Assembly: GCA_014360905.1 (NCBI GenBank)
Contig: JACIWW010000002.1
Coordinates: forward strand, 62,001-126,000
Direction of reading: 5' to 3'
Source: Chloroflexota bacterium
GTDB taxonomy: Bacteria > Chloroflexota > Anaerolineae > UBA2200
Length of the DNA stretch: 64,000 nt
The notes beneath the pieces were generated by a model. That model was not told the origin of the DNA. It did no database searches and worked only from the letters and a program-made list of their open reading frames with translations. The number at the start of each line of letters is the position of its first letter. The first letter of the stretch is position 1. This document shows positions 1-8,075 of this stretch, one piece after another. The translations under genes and the position numbers were made by a program.

Positions 1-1045
1 TCATATCGCTGTTGAAGCTGCCGGTTTGCTTGGCATGAATGCATTCAATGAAACTGCGATACAGATTCGCCATTGCCTCCAGCCAACCCTCAGGGTGGCC
101 CTTAGGAAGCCTACCGTATTTAGCAGCCTCTGGAGCAATGGAACAATAGCCCTTGTGATGCTCAGTAAAGGGTGCTCCGTCCTGCTTGGCAATAATGACC
201 TTTTCTGGATCTTCCTGAGACCAAAAGATAGCACCCTGGTCTCCATAGATGCGTACGCGTAAGCCATTGTCATGTCCTATGGCTATCTGAGAAGTCCAAT
301 ACATGCCAGTAGCACCGCCTTCATACTCAACCAGCACGAAATCGTTATCGTCCAAAACGCGGCCAGGAACCATAATGTCCATTTTGGCGAGAACGCGTTT
401 CACTTTGAGGCCGGTCATGGTCGCCACGGCATTTTCTATGTGCGTACCTAAATCGGCAAGACAATTGGATTGGCCGGATTGAGCCGGATCACAGCGCCAG
501 GACCCTTGTTTGCCACCCCAATCCCCTTCACGAGCTAACCATCCCTGTGGATACTCAGCAACGACAGTGCGAATTTTGCCGATTTCGCCTGCTCTGATCA
601 CCTCTCTGACGTGTTTTGCTGTCACATATCCCATGTATGTATAAGTAACCATGAAAAACAGATCTTTTTCTTTTGCCAGTTTCTCAAGTTCATAGGCCTG
701 ATCAGTGTTGATGGTCAGGGGTTTGTCACAGGCTACATGGATGCCTGCCTCCAAGAATGCCTTGCATATAGGGTGGTGGGTGTTATTCGGGGTTACGACA
801 ACCACGAAGTCAATTCCATCGTCGCGCGCTGCCTCGGCCTTCGCCATTTCCTCAAAGTTCCTGTATAGGCGTTTGGGATCTATGCCAAGCGCAGCACCGG
901 TAGCCAGTGTGTTCTCATAGGAACGAGAAAAACATCCCGCTACCAGCGTGGCTTTACCATCTATGTTGATCGCTTTCCTATGTGCTTCGCCAATGAACGC
1001 GCCCTGACCGCCACCAACCATGCCATAGCGCAGTACCCGGCACAT
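1..1045 (-). CDS. Gfo/Idh/MocA family oxidoreductase, C-terminus cut by window edge
   Basis: NAD(P)-dependent dehydrogenase of the Gfo/Idh/MocA family, which usually oxidises or reduces a sugar, inositol or sugar-acid hydroxyl. The N-terminus has a Rossmann glycine motif (YGMVGGGQGAFIG), and a CDKPLT segment stands where the family has its EKP motif carrying the catalytic lysine; DLGTHIEN matches the later conserved histidine region. The frame stays open to base 1, so the C-terminus lies outside the window. The ATG overlaps the stop of the upstream cupin gene (TGATG), which implies translational coupling and places it last in the visible catabolic operon. Substrate is not deducible. It is a different subgroup from the second dehydrogenase of this operon at 3528-4508. 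Confidence 0.85.
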   Translation of the reverse strand, partial: MCRVLRYGMVGGGQGAFIGEAHRKAINIDGKATLVAGCFSRSYENTLATGAALGIDPKRLYRNFEEMAKAEAARDDGIDFVVVVTPNNTHHPICKAFLEAGIHVACDKPLTINTDQAYELEKLAKEKDLFFMVTYTYMGYVTAKHVREVIRAGEIGKIRTVVAEYPQGWLAREGDWGGKQGSWRCDPAQSGQSNCLADLGTHIENAVATMTGLKVKRVLAKMDIMVPGRVLDDNDFVLVEYEGGATGMYWTSQIAIGHDNGLRVRIYGDQGAIFWSQEDPEKVIIAKQDGAPFTEHHKGYCSIAPEAAKYGRLPKGHPEGWLEAMANLYRSFIECIHAKQTGSFNSDM

Positions 1046-1467
1046 CAATCGTCCTCCGCAAGCACATCATAGCCAATTCGGTTGTACAGGTCGAGTTGTG
1101 GTGGAGTTGCGACTCCAACGGTGACGAATCGTCCTGTACTCCCGGCAGGTTTTCTAGTGCCATGAAGAACACCCGGAGGCGCGTAAAGAACGTCCCCCGC
1201 TTTTACAGGAATCCACTTATCGTAGAGGAAAAATTCTCCTTCCCCTTCAAAGCAGAAAACTAGCTCTTCCGAGAGTGGATGAACATGTGGCTCAAATTCC
1301 ATGCCCGGTAGATGCACGCCACTGGTAATGCCTACATTGCGAGAACCAAGACGTGGCGTTAAGACCAAATGAACCTCGAGCCCTGTCGATTTTGCCCAGT
1401 TGTAGCCTTCATGGATGTTGAAGATCCCACCTCTCTCTTGTACTTCTTTCTTTGTTCTGCTCGCCAT
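1045..1467 (-). CDS. small cupin-domain protein
   Basis: Single-domain cupin of 140 residues. Both cupin motifs are visible: PHVHPLSEE with the two metal-binding histidines and the glutamate, and GDVLYAPPGVLHG with the later histidine, so a mononuclear metal site is likely intact. Such small cupins act as sugar or sugar-acid isomerases, as dioxygenases or as ligand-binding proteins. It starts 4 bases after the stop of the PreA-like gene and overlaps the next dehydrogenase by one base, so it belongs to the operon. Its role is probably a metal-dependent isomerase or sensor of the same catabolic route, but this is inference. Confidence 0.8.
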   Translation of the reverse strand: MASRTKKEVQERGGIFNIHEGYNWAKSTGLEVHLVLTPRLGSRNVGITSGVHLPGMEFEPHVHPLSEELVFCFEGEGEFFLYDKWIPVKAGDVLYAPPGVLHGTRKPAGSTGRFVTVGVATPPQLDLYNRIGYDVLAEDD

Positions 1468-1471
1468 TTGC

Positions 1472-2623
1472 CTACCTCCTCTGTAATTTTATCGCACCTA
1501 CACGGCAAACACTCGCGCAAAGCCCGCACCCATCGCATTTTTCGCGGCCGATAACGGGTTTTTTATCCATGAGTGTGATAGCATCATAAATGCACACATT
1601 CTCACATTGTCCACAGGCAACGCATATATCACGCTCGCAGTATGCAAAGTAACGTGTCTCGCGGTCGTACTGCTCCATACTCAGCATATTCTTGCTTGCA
1701 ACACCGATGATATCAGCAAGCGATTCAATACCTTTGCATTCCATGTATGCATTAATTTCTGCCAGCATCTTTTGCACCCAGGCGTAGCCTTTGAGGTAGA
1801 CGACCGTGGCAATCTGGACAGTGTTCGCACCGGCGAGCAGGCATTTGATTACGTCACCGCCTGTCATCACCCCTCCAGTTGCGCTGATGGGGGCTTGCAC
1901 TCGCGGGTAAATGACGATCACCCAGCGTAATATGGTGTAGATTGCCCAACTGCCGCCGTGCCCCGCGAGGCCGCCGAACAGGATCGGCTTCTGAGCATCG
2001 ATGTCGATTTCGATGCCAGTGGAACGATTCATTATCGTCAGTCCATCGGCGCCGGCCTGATCCAGGCAATAGGCGGTGTACAGCGGGTTCGAAAGCTGCC
2101 CCGACATTTTGGGCACTATTGGGATCTTGACTTTCTGTTTACATGCCTGCAAGGCCGCTAGTGTAATGGAATGAATGTCGTTGGAAGGATCACGGATCAG
2201 AAGGCCTGTCGGGCAGCTTGGCACTATTTCAATGGCATCTGCTCCTGCTTGTTCGCAAACCAATGCGTACTCTGCCCAACTTTCTGGGTTAATACAGTTG
2301 ATGCTGGCAATAACTGGGATGGAGACTCGTTGTTTGGTGCGTTGCACTGTTTCGGCGTAATCTTCCAGATCCCCTTGATAGGCCTGTTCGTAACTATAAA
2401 AGGTGGTTGATTCATAGCCCTTGATACCGCTGCGCAGTACTGCAAAGCGGGGAAAAGGGTTGTAACGCATCAGTGCTTCTTCTTGCACTGATTTGAGCAC
2501 AACAGCGCTATAGCCGTTGTCCTCGCACTTTACTGCTTGTTCGACACCGCGGGTTGTGCCCGCCGAGGCGGCAATTATGGGATGCTCGAGTTTTATTCCC
2601 GCATAAAAAACCTTTTTGTCCAC
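1472..2623 (-). CDS. dihydroorotate-dehydrogenase-like flavoprotein with C-terminal 2[4Fe-4S] ferredoxin domain (PreA-like)
   Basis: 383 residues. The first roughly 310 form a class-1 dihydroorotate dehydrogenase / dihydropyrimidine dehydrogenase-type TIM barrel: an LEHPIIAASAG opening, SCPTG in the middle, and FMN-phosphate-type glycine turns (FGGLAGHGG, ATGGVMTGGD). The C-terminus is a bacterial ferredoxin with two CxxCxxC-xxxC clusters (CVACGQCENVC and CDGCGLCASVC). This is the architecture of PreA, the catalytic subunit of NAD-dependent dihydropyrimidine dehydrogenase. The typical PreA active-site loop with its cysteine base is not evident and no PreT partner is adjacent, so a pyrimidine substrate is not established. 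Operon position suggests a flavin- and Fe-S-dependent redox step in the same pathway as the sugar-type enzymes. Confidence 0.8.
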   Translation of the reverse strand: MDKKVFYAGIKLEHPIIAASAGTTRGVEQAVKCEDNGYSAVVLKSVQEEALMRYNPFPRFAVLRSGIKGYESTTFYSYEQAYQGDLEDYAETVQRTKQRVSIPVIASINCINPESWAEYALVCEQAGADAIEIVPSCPTGLLIRDPSNDIHSITLAALQACKQKVKIPIVPKMSGQLSNPLYTAYCLDQAGADGLTIMNRSTGIEIDIDAQKPILFGGLAGHGGSWAIYTILRWVIVIYPRVQAPISATGGVMTGGDVIKCLLAGANTVQIATVVYLKGYAWVQKMLAEINAYMECKGIESLADIIGVASKNMLSMEQYDRETRYFAYCERDICVACGQCENVCIYDAITLMDKKPVIGREKCDGCGLCASVCRVGAIKLQRR

Positions 2624-2634
2624 ATGCAGTGCCC

Positions 2635-3531
2635 TTATAAGGTCTTGATGATATTGCGAATGTACTCCGCGGCACGCACCATTCCCTCGGCAGCGGGTGG
2701 TAAGTCAATTTGCTGCCATCTGCGCTCGTATTCCAATGAGATCCAGCCATCATAGCCGATCTCTTTCAATCTCTTCAGAATGGCTGGCCAGTCAAGGATT
2801 CCCTCGCCTGGAATGCGCGAGTGCACTGTACGTTCTGATTCAGGAACGAAGGTAACGTTTGAGAATTTGGGTTTTTGAGGACGTCCGCTGCGGTAGACAA
2901 GATCTTTGCAATGAACAAAGAATATCTTGTCCTTTAGTAACTCAATCGCTTCCTCGTATTCCTCGGCTGGGAAAAAGGCCAGATTCGCTTGGTCATAGAG
3001 CACACCTACATTGGGGTGGTTAATCTCCCTCAAAATCTCTGCCGTCCTTGCCGCAGTAGTGGTCATAGTGCCAAAGTGTGTTTCCAGACAAAGCTTCACA
3101 TTGCGTTCTGCTGCATAGTCGCCACATTCGCGCATTGATTTCACGAGCGCTTGCAGTTTCTTTTTTCCCGGGTCGGTTTCCCCATCCAAGAACTTGCCTC
3201 CGTAGACCCGAATGTGGTGGCAGTCGAGTAAGGCAGCCATGTCAATGATTCGTCTCAGGCCAGCGCACTCCTTTTGGCGTATTTCTTCATCGAGTGAATT
3301 ATATAGATTGAGATAGGGCGTGAGCCCTGCAACCAATAGGCCTGATTGTTGGACTTTTTCCTTAACAGAAAGCACTTCAGTGTCCGTTGCAGCAAGAGGG
3401 ATAGCACATCGGTAACCATCAGTCTGTACAATTACTTCAATGCCGTCCAGTCCAATCTGGGCGAAAAATGCGATTGCCTCATCAAGGCTGTATTCTGGTG
3501 TGCCCATCGTATGTCCACATATCTTCATCAC
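2635..3531 (-). CDS. sugar phosphate isomerase/epimerase (xylose isomerase-like TIM barrel)
   Basis: 298 residues of the AP-endonuclease-2 / xylose-isomerase-like TIM barrel superfamily (IolE, hydroxypyruvate isomerase, tagatose epimerase relatives). Diagnostic segments are LCLETHFG (metal-binding glutamate), VLYDQANLAF (metal aspartate), FVHCKD (histidine) and WISLEYERR near the C-terminus (second glutamate). A two-metal isomerase, epimerase or dehydratase active site therefore seems intact. The start overlaps the end of the neighbouring Gfo/Idh/MocA gene by four bases. Pairing of this family with Gfo/Idh/MocA enzymes is typical of inositol, keto-sugar and sugar-acid catabolism. Confidence 0.85.
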   Translation of the reverse strand: MMKICGHTMGTPEYSLDEAIAFFAQIGLDGIEVIVQTDGYRCAIPLAATDTEVLSVKEKVQQSGLLVAGLTPYLNLYNSLDEEIRQKECAGLRRIIDMAALLDCHHIRVYGGKFLDGETDPGKKKLQALVKSMRECGDYAAERNVKLCLETHFGTMTTTAARTAEILREINHPNVGVLYDQANLAFFPAEEYEEAIELLKDKIFFVHCKDLVYRSGRPQKPKFSNVTFVPESERTVHSRIPGEGILDWPAILKRLKEIGYDGWISLEYERRWQQIDLPPAAEGMVRAAEYIRNIIKTL

Positions 3532-4508
3532 TTGGAACTCCCCCAGTCTCTTGAGAGATCGGGCAATCCTGCTGCCCGTAATATTTTATCCATCAGCTCA
3601 TGAGTCCTATATGCGTCTTCAGCGTTAGTAAGCGGTTTCTCGCGCGTCTTGACGCAGTGGAAAAAGTGTTTGATGCAGTCTTCGAAGCCTAGCCGGTGCA
3701 CCACGGTGCACCAACCCTTATTCAGTGGCGTCATAGTCTGCCCTTCCTCCCGGTCCGGATAGATCACCCTGTAACTGTCAAGATTATCACTGATGGCAGT
3801 AATGCCTCCACCGTACATCTCGACATGTTCGCGCCATTGTCCGGCTTCACGTGAGGCCACCAATAGCCCAATTCCACCATCCTTAAATCCAAGCAATGCC
3901 GTACAGGCATCCTCGTAGAATGGATCAGCAAACAACGCGCGCGCCTCAACACTTTCGCATTCACCCAAAATATGGCGTAGCAAATCGACCATGTGAATAG
4001 CATTTTCTAAAGTTCCACGGAACTCTTTGAATTCGCGACTCTTGTTGGCAATCACCAGATGAGGGCGTCTATTGCCGAAAGCGGCTAAAGCGCGGGTATT
4101 GCAGGGTGCAAAACGTCGGTTGAATGCAACCATCAATATCCGCCCAGACTTGACCGCGGCATCTGTCAATAAGGCGCACTCATCCAGGGTCATGGCTAGC
4201 GGCTTTTCGCAGAGGACGTCCAGCTTGTGCTCGAGTAAGGGGAGGAGGTATTCCCTGCGCACCGTCTTGGGCGTCAATAGGATTGCACAATCGAGTTCGG
4301 TATCCAGAAACTCGTCAAACGTTTTGCATGCCTTTTTTGCGCCAAAACGCGCTGCAGCGCGCTCAGCATTCTGGTACGTTCTGCTGTAGACTGCGGCGAT
4401 TTCCACGTCCGGCATAGATGCCAGAACCGGGAAATGGGCAATCTGCGCGATAGCACCTGTTCCAATAACCCCGACTCTGATCTTTCTTTGTTCCGTCGTC
4501 ATGCTCAT
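3528..4508 (-). CDS. Gfo/Idh/MocA family oxidoreductase
   Basis: Complete 326-residue NAD(P)-dependent dehydrogenase. VGVIGTGAIAQIAHFPVL is the nucleotide-binding glycine motif and CEKPLAMT carries the catalytic lysine of the family; NRRFAP follows, as in many sugar dehydrogenases. It starts six bases after the LivF stop and overlaps the isomerase gene downstream, so transporter and enzymes are one transcriptional unit. The substrate is unknown; likely a cyclitol, an amino- or keto-sugar or a sugar acid, because the partner is a xylose-isomerase-like protein. Confidence 0.87.
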   Translation of the reverse strand: MSMTTEQRKIRVGVIGTGAIAQIAHFPVLASMPDVEIAAVYSRTYQNAERAAARFGAKKACKTFDEFLDTELDCAILLTPKTVRREYLLPLLEHKLDVLCEKPLAMTLDECALLTDAAVKSGRILMVAFNRRFAPCNTRALAAFGNRRPHLVIANKSREFKEFRGTLENAIHMVDLLRHILGECESVEARALFADPFYEDACTALLGFKDGGIGLLVASREAGQWREHVEMYGGGITAISDNLDSYRVIYPDREEGQTMTPLNKGWCTVVHRLGFEDCIKHFFHCVKTREKPLTNAEDAYRTHELMDKILRAAGLPDLSRDWGSSK

Positions 4509-4514
4509 GATGTA

Positions 4515-5213
4515 TTATCCTCCAAGATAGGCACGCTTGACTTCTTCGTCATTAAAGAGATCGGATGACTTGGCGTGTTTTCGGATTCGACCATTTTCCA
4601 GTACGTAGGTGTAGTCGGAGATCATCATGGCTTTGCGTGCATTCTGCTCCACCAGCAAGACCGTGATGCCTGATCGAGCAATGTCAGTGATGATGCCAAA
4701 AACCTGATCCACGAGCCGTGGCGCAAGCCCGAGGCTTGGTTCATCCAGCAACAGGATCTGGGGCTCAGCCATCAAACCACGCGCAATGGCTAACATCTGC
4801 TGTTCTCCGCCTGATAGCGTTCCAGCCAACTGGGAGCGCCGCTCACCAAGGACCGGAAATAGCTCATACATTTCGAGCATCTTCTTTTTCGCAGTGGAGG
4901 CTCTGATGCGCCATGCGCCCATAAGCAGGTTCTCAGCGACCGTTAGATTGACGAAAACGCGACGTCCTTCGGGAACTTGAACAATACCTGCTTTCACAAC
5001 CTCGTGTGGCGAGGTTGGCAACGGCTTGTTGTGCAGCAGAATCTCACCACTTCGTCGCTTTACAACACCTGATATGGTGTTGAGCAAGGTGCTCTTGCCG
5101 GCGCCGTTTGAACCAATGATGGAAACGACCGAGCCTTTTGCGACGAATAAAGTTACATCTTCGAGCGCAACTACGTGATCATAATTCACGCAGAGGTTTC
5201 TGATCTCTAACAC
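4515..5213 (-). CDS. livF: branched-chain amino acid-type ABC transporter, ATP-binding protein LivF
   Basis: ATPase of a Liv/HAAT-type importer. Walker A is GSNGAGKST, the signature is LSGGEQQM, Walker B is ILLLDEPSLGLAP, followed by VLLVEQNA, a LivF hallmark. I chose the GTG at 5213, giving 232 residues starting V/M-LEIRNL as LivF proteins do, with GGAGAGG nine bases upstream. An in-frame ATG at 5282 would add 23 residues and overlap livG by 104 bases, which is unlikely. With the chosen start the overlap is 35 bases. It follows livG and precedes the Gfo/Idh/MocA gene by six bases. Confidence 0.9.
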   Translation of the reverse strand: MLEIRNLCVNYDHVVALEDVTLFVAKGSVVSIIGSNGAGKSTLLNTISGVVKRRSGEILLHNKPLPTSPHEVVKAGIVQVPEGRRVFVNLTVAENLLMGAWRIRASTAKKKMLEMYELFPVLGERRSQLAGTLSGGEQQMLAIARGLMAEPQILLLDEPSLGLAPRLVDQVFGIITDIARSGITVLLVEQNARKAMMISDYTYVLENGRIRKHAKSSDLFNDEEVKRAYLGG

Positions 5214-5985
5214 TCTTGCTGTCCTCTCCGATATACGCCTTGATAACCTCCGGATCGTTGCACACGGTTTGGGGTTTCCCATGTGTTAGCAGATGTCCGA
5301 AATTGAGTACGTAAATGTGCTCAGACAGTTCATTCACTACCTGCATGCGGTGCTCGATAATCAGAATTCCGAAATGGAATAGCTCTCTAAGTTCCGCAAT
5401 CAAGCCAATGAAGGCTACTAATTCGCTAGGGTTAAGTCCTGCTGCAGGCTCGTCTAACATCAATAACTTGGGCTGGCTCACGATGGCACGCGCAAGCTCG
5501 ACACGACGTTGCAATCCATAAGGGAGGTCGTGAGGGTGCTCGTTTTTGTACTTGGTCAGACCTACGATCTGAAGCGCTTCGAGTGCACGAAGCATGTTCG
5601 CCCTGTCGGTGTGGCGTTTGTGTGGCAATGCCAGCATAGCACTGAGCAGCGAGTAGTTGCTGTGCGCGTCAAGCGCAGTCATTACGTTTTCCAGCACGCT
5701 AAGTCCCCTGAACAGCCGGATATTCTGAAAGGTGCGTGAAACACCCATGCTGGCAATTTCGTGCTGCGCTTTGCCAACGATATCTTTTCCCATAAAGAGA
5801 ATCTTGCCCGCGTCGGGCTTGTAGATGCCAGAGATCAAATTAAAGATGGTGGTCTTTCCCGCACCGTTAGGCCCGATAATGCTGATAATTTGGTTGCTGT
5901 CCACCGACAGCGAAACGTCTCTAACTGCTCTTACTCCACCGAAACTCTTGGAGAGATTATATACTTCTAGCAACATTTCCATCAC
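5179..5985 (-). CDS. livG: branched-chain amino acid-type ABC transporter, ATP-binding protein LivG
   Basis: 268-residue ATPase with Walker A GPNGAGKTT, signature segment LPYGLQRRVELAR, Walker B LLMLDEPAAGLNP and switch histidine in LIIEHRM. The AAGLNP and long helical insertion after Walker A (a HTDRANMLRALEAL region) are LivG features. Signature LPYGLQRRVE replaces the common LSGGQ, as is normal for LivG (LPYGxQRRLE). It is separated from livM by two bases. With LivF it forms the nucleotide-binding pair at the cytoplasmic face. Confidence 0.92.
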   Translation of the reverse strand: MMEMLLEVYNLSKSFGGVRAVRDVSLSVDSNQIISIIGPNGAGKTTIFNLISGIYKPDAGKILFMGKDIVGKAQHEIASMGVSRTFQNIRLFRGLSVLENVMTALDAHSNYSLLSAMLALPHKRHTDRANMLRALEALQIVGLTKYKNEHPHDLPYGLQRRVELARAIVSQPKLLMLDEPAAGLNPSELVAFIGLIAELRELFHFGILIIEHRMQVVNELSEHIYVLNFGHLLTHGKPQTVCNDPEVIKAYIGEDSKSVRDQKPLREL

Positions 5986-5987
5986 CG

Positions 5988-6917
5988 CTATCCTTGCTCT
6001 GCTCCCTGTGTTTGAGGCAGGGCAAAGACCCTCTTGAGGAACCTCATCAGTGTCAGTACAATCCGCTTTATGGTTTTTCTATCGAGCTCCGCCTCGCCAA
6101 AAAGCCCCTGCGGGCGGAAGTTGACAATAAAAAGAACAATGATGCAGTAGAGCACAATGCGCAGTGGGTCGGAAAAACGCAGAATTTCAGGAATGAGTCC
6201 GAGGACGATTCCGGCAAAGACTGACCCTGTCAGGCTGTTCACTCCGCCGAAAAACACCATGACGATCCACATGGACGATTGAGTCCAGCCGAATGCAGCG
6301 GAGTCCAGGTAGGTCGTGGTATGGACATAAAGACAACCACCGAGCGCTGAGATGGCACCTGCCAAGGTAAAGATCAGCAATTTGACCCGTGCCACATTGA
6401 TGCCCATAGAGGCAGCGGCGAGTTCATCACCCTTGATCGCAATGCACTCGCGGCCGAAGCGAGAGTTTTTGAGGTTCCAGATAAAGATGATCATTAGTAT
6501 AAACGTGGCAATGATCATAGCCTGATTGGTGTACTTTGGGATTGCCGTGAGTCCCAGAGCTCCGCCAGTGATGCTGGCGGTGTTGTTCAGAAATGCCACC
6601 AGCGCTTCGCTAAATCCTAAGCTGACGATGGCAACATAGTCACGGCGCAGCCTTACGGCAGGTAGGCCAATCAGGAAGCCGAACAGCGCGCCCGTCAGTA
6701 CTGCCGCTGGTATGGTAACAAGCAATGGCATGTGGAAGTACTTGGACAACATAGCTGCAGTATAGCCACCAACTGCCATGAAGGCAGCCTGCCCCATGGA
6801 GAACATACCCGTAAGGCCGGTGAGTACGTACACGCCCAGCATTCCTATCATCAAGATGAGAACATTGTTGATAAGAAAGGAATACAGGTAACTTATATAT
6901 GTTGCAACCACTACCAC
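5988..6917 (-). CDS. livM: branched-chain amino acid-type ABC transporter permease LivM
   Basis: 309-residue integral membrane protein with about eight hydrophobic segments, LivM-type (GLTGMFSMGQAAFMAVGGYTAA motif near the N-terminus, RLRRDYVAIVSLGF, and the EAA-like loop GRECIAIKGDELAAASMGIN). The C-terminus FRPQGLFG is typical of LivM/LivH permeases. It lies two bases before livG and 174 bases after livH; a perfect 9-bp hairpin sits in that gap (7005-7033). Confidence 0.92.
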   Translation of the reverse strand: MVVVATYISYLYSFLINNVLILMIGMLGVYVLTGLTGMFSMGQAAFMAVGGYTAAMLSKYFHMPLLVTIPAAVLTGALFGFLIGLPAVRLRRDYVAIVSLGFSEALVAFLNNTASITGGALGLTAIPKYTNQAMIIATFILMIIFIWNLKNSRFGRECIAIKGDELAAASMGINVARVKLLIFTLAGAISALGGCLYVHTTTYLDSAAFGWTQSSMWIVMVFFGGVNSLTGSVFAGIVLGLIPEILRFSDPLRIVLYCIIVLFIVNFRPQGLFGEAELDRKTIKRIVLTLMRFLKRVFALPQTQGAEQG

Positions 6918-7004
6918 CTCCCTACCATATCCATTGCTCCTGTTTGCATAGATTTCTCACAAATCCAAAGGCTCCGTGAAATGAGCGATGAACCGCCACT
7001 GGGA

Positions 7005-7033
7005 GCCTGCTTGCTCGTCTAGGTCAAGCAGGC
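7005..7033 (-). other. 9-bp perfect hairpin between livH and livM
   Basis: GCCTGCTTG pairs with CAAGCAGGC across an 11-base loop. There is no run of T on either side, so it is not a classical terminator. It lies in the longest gap inside the transporter operon and may be an mRNA processing or stability element that separates permease subunit levels; that role is inference. Confidence 0.5.
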
Positions 7034-7091
7034 GTACGCTGGCCATGTGCACAGAGGCTATCATCCATTCTCGGCAAAGGCCTACTGGCCA

Positions 7092-7988
7092 CTAGGCTTT
7101 TTCCATCGCAAAGACACCTGCAAGACCCTGCGGACGGAGAAACAGGAAGATGAGCATGAAGAAGAAAGTGCCAACTGGCGCAAGGCTAGTGCCGAGAATG
7201 ACTGAGAAGGCTGTTTCGACCAGACCAAGGATGATCGCAGCAAACAGTGCGCCATTGAGGCTGCCAAGACCACCGATGACACAGACCATGAAACCTTTGA
7301 CAGTGTACATGCTGCCAATCTGAGGCGAAAGGATGGTTCGGATTCCAACGAACACTCCAGAAACTCCAGCAAGCGCGCCAGCGATAAAGAAGGTTGCCAA
7401 AACAATCAAGTCCACATTGACGCCCATCAGGCTCGTGGTACGTGGATCCATGGATAGGGCACGGACGGCCATGCCGAAGCGGGTCTTGTGCAAGATCAAG
7501 ATCAAGATGCCAAGCATGACCGCTGCGACTGTGAGCATCATGAAGTTGGATATATCTAGGCTAACGCCTCCGAATTGAACAAATCGCTGTTTGAAAAAAT
7601 TGGGATAGGAATAGAAAAGGCCGCTGAACTTGAGCGCAACCAGGTTCTGCAGGAGCATGCCCATTGTAATGGAAGAAACAAAGAACAGCAGAACTTGTTT
7701 CGAGGACTTGCGCAGGCGATGAAAGCTGATGAGCTCTACTATGATGTTAATTATCCCACCGCATAAGGCGGCAACAGCCAGAGTCAGCCAGAGGTTGGCG
7801 CCTATAATCCTGGTGGCGAGCAGCCCCAAATAGGCACTGCACACCATGGTACCACCATGTGCAAAGTTCGAAAACTTCAAGATGCTGAATATCAGAGCCC
7901 AGCCCACGGCAATAATGGCATACATGGCGCCATTGGAGACGCCGCCAATCAGCAACTGCAGATAGTAGTTGAGGTTCATAGGATCCAC
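7092..7988 (-). CDS. livH: branched-chain amino acid-type ABC transporter permease LivH
   Basis: 298 residues, about eight membrane segments. The N-terminal LLIGGVSNGAMYAIIAVGWALIF stretch and the FSNFAHGG segment are the LivH signature; the cytoplasmic loop GMAVRALSMDPRTTSLMGVNVD is the ATPase-contacting EAA-like loop, and FLRPQGLAG ends the protein. GGGAG lies nine bases before the ATG. A long hairpin separates it from the binding-protein gene upstream. Confidence 0.92.
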   Translation of the reverse strand: MDPMNLNYYLQLLIGGVSNGAMYAIIAVGWALIFSILKFSNFAHGGTMVCSAYLGLLATRIIGANLWLTLAVAALCGGIINIIVELISFHRLRKSSKQVLLFFVSSITMGMLLQNLVALKFSGLFYSYPNFFKQRFVQFGGVSLDISNFMMLTVAAVMLGILILILHKTRFGMAVRALSMDPRTTSLMGVNVDLIVLATFFIAGALAGVSGVFVGIRTILSPQIGSMYTVKGFMVCVIGGLGSLNGALFAAIILGLVETAFSVILGTSLAPVGTFFFMLIFLFLRPQGLAGVFAMEKA

Positions 7989-8009
7989 TCCCGTCCATAC
8001 CTAGAGGAG

Positions 8010-8044
8010 ACTTGCCCCTGCCAAACCACGATGCAGGGGCAAGT
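8010..8044 (-). other. 12-bp perfect hairpin between livJ-type gene and livH
   Basis: ACTTGCCCCTGC pairs perfectly with GCAGGGGCAAGT around an 11-base loop, 31 bases after the binding-protein stop codon. No T-run follows in the direction of transcription. GC-rich hairpins at this position in ABC operons often protect the upstream mRNA from 3' exonucleases or terminate part of transcription, giving an excess of binding protein over permease. The structure is seen; the role is inferred. Confidence 0.6.
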
Positions 8045-8075
8045 CCGCTCTTGGTTTACGGTAGGAATCTTAGTT

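Noticed and set aside
1472-2623. calling the DHOD-like gene a true dihydropyrimidine dehydrogenase (PreA) linked to the dihydropyrimidinase at the other end of the window
   Set aside because: The active-site loop is not convincing, no PreT is adjacent, and the two genes are more than 60 kb apart in different transcripts.
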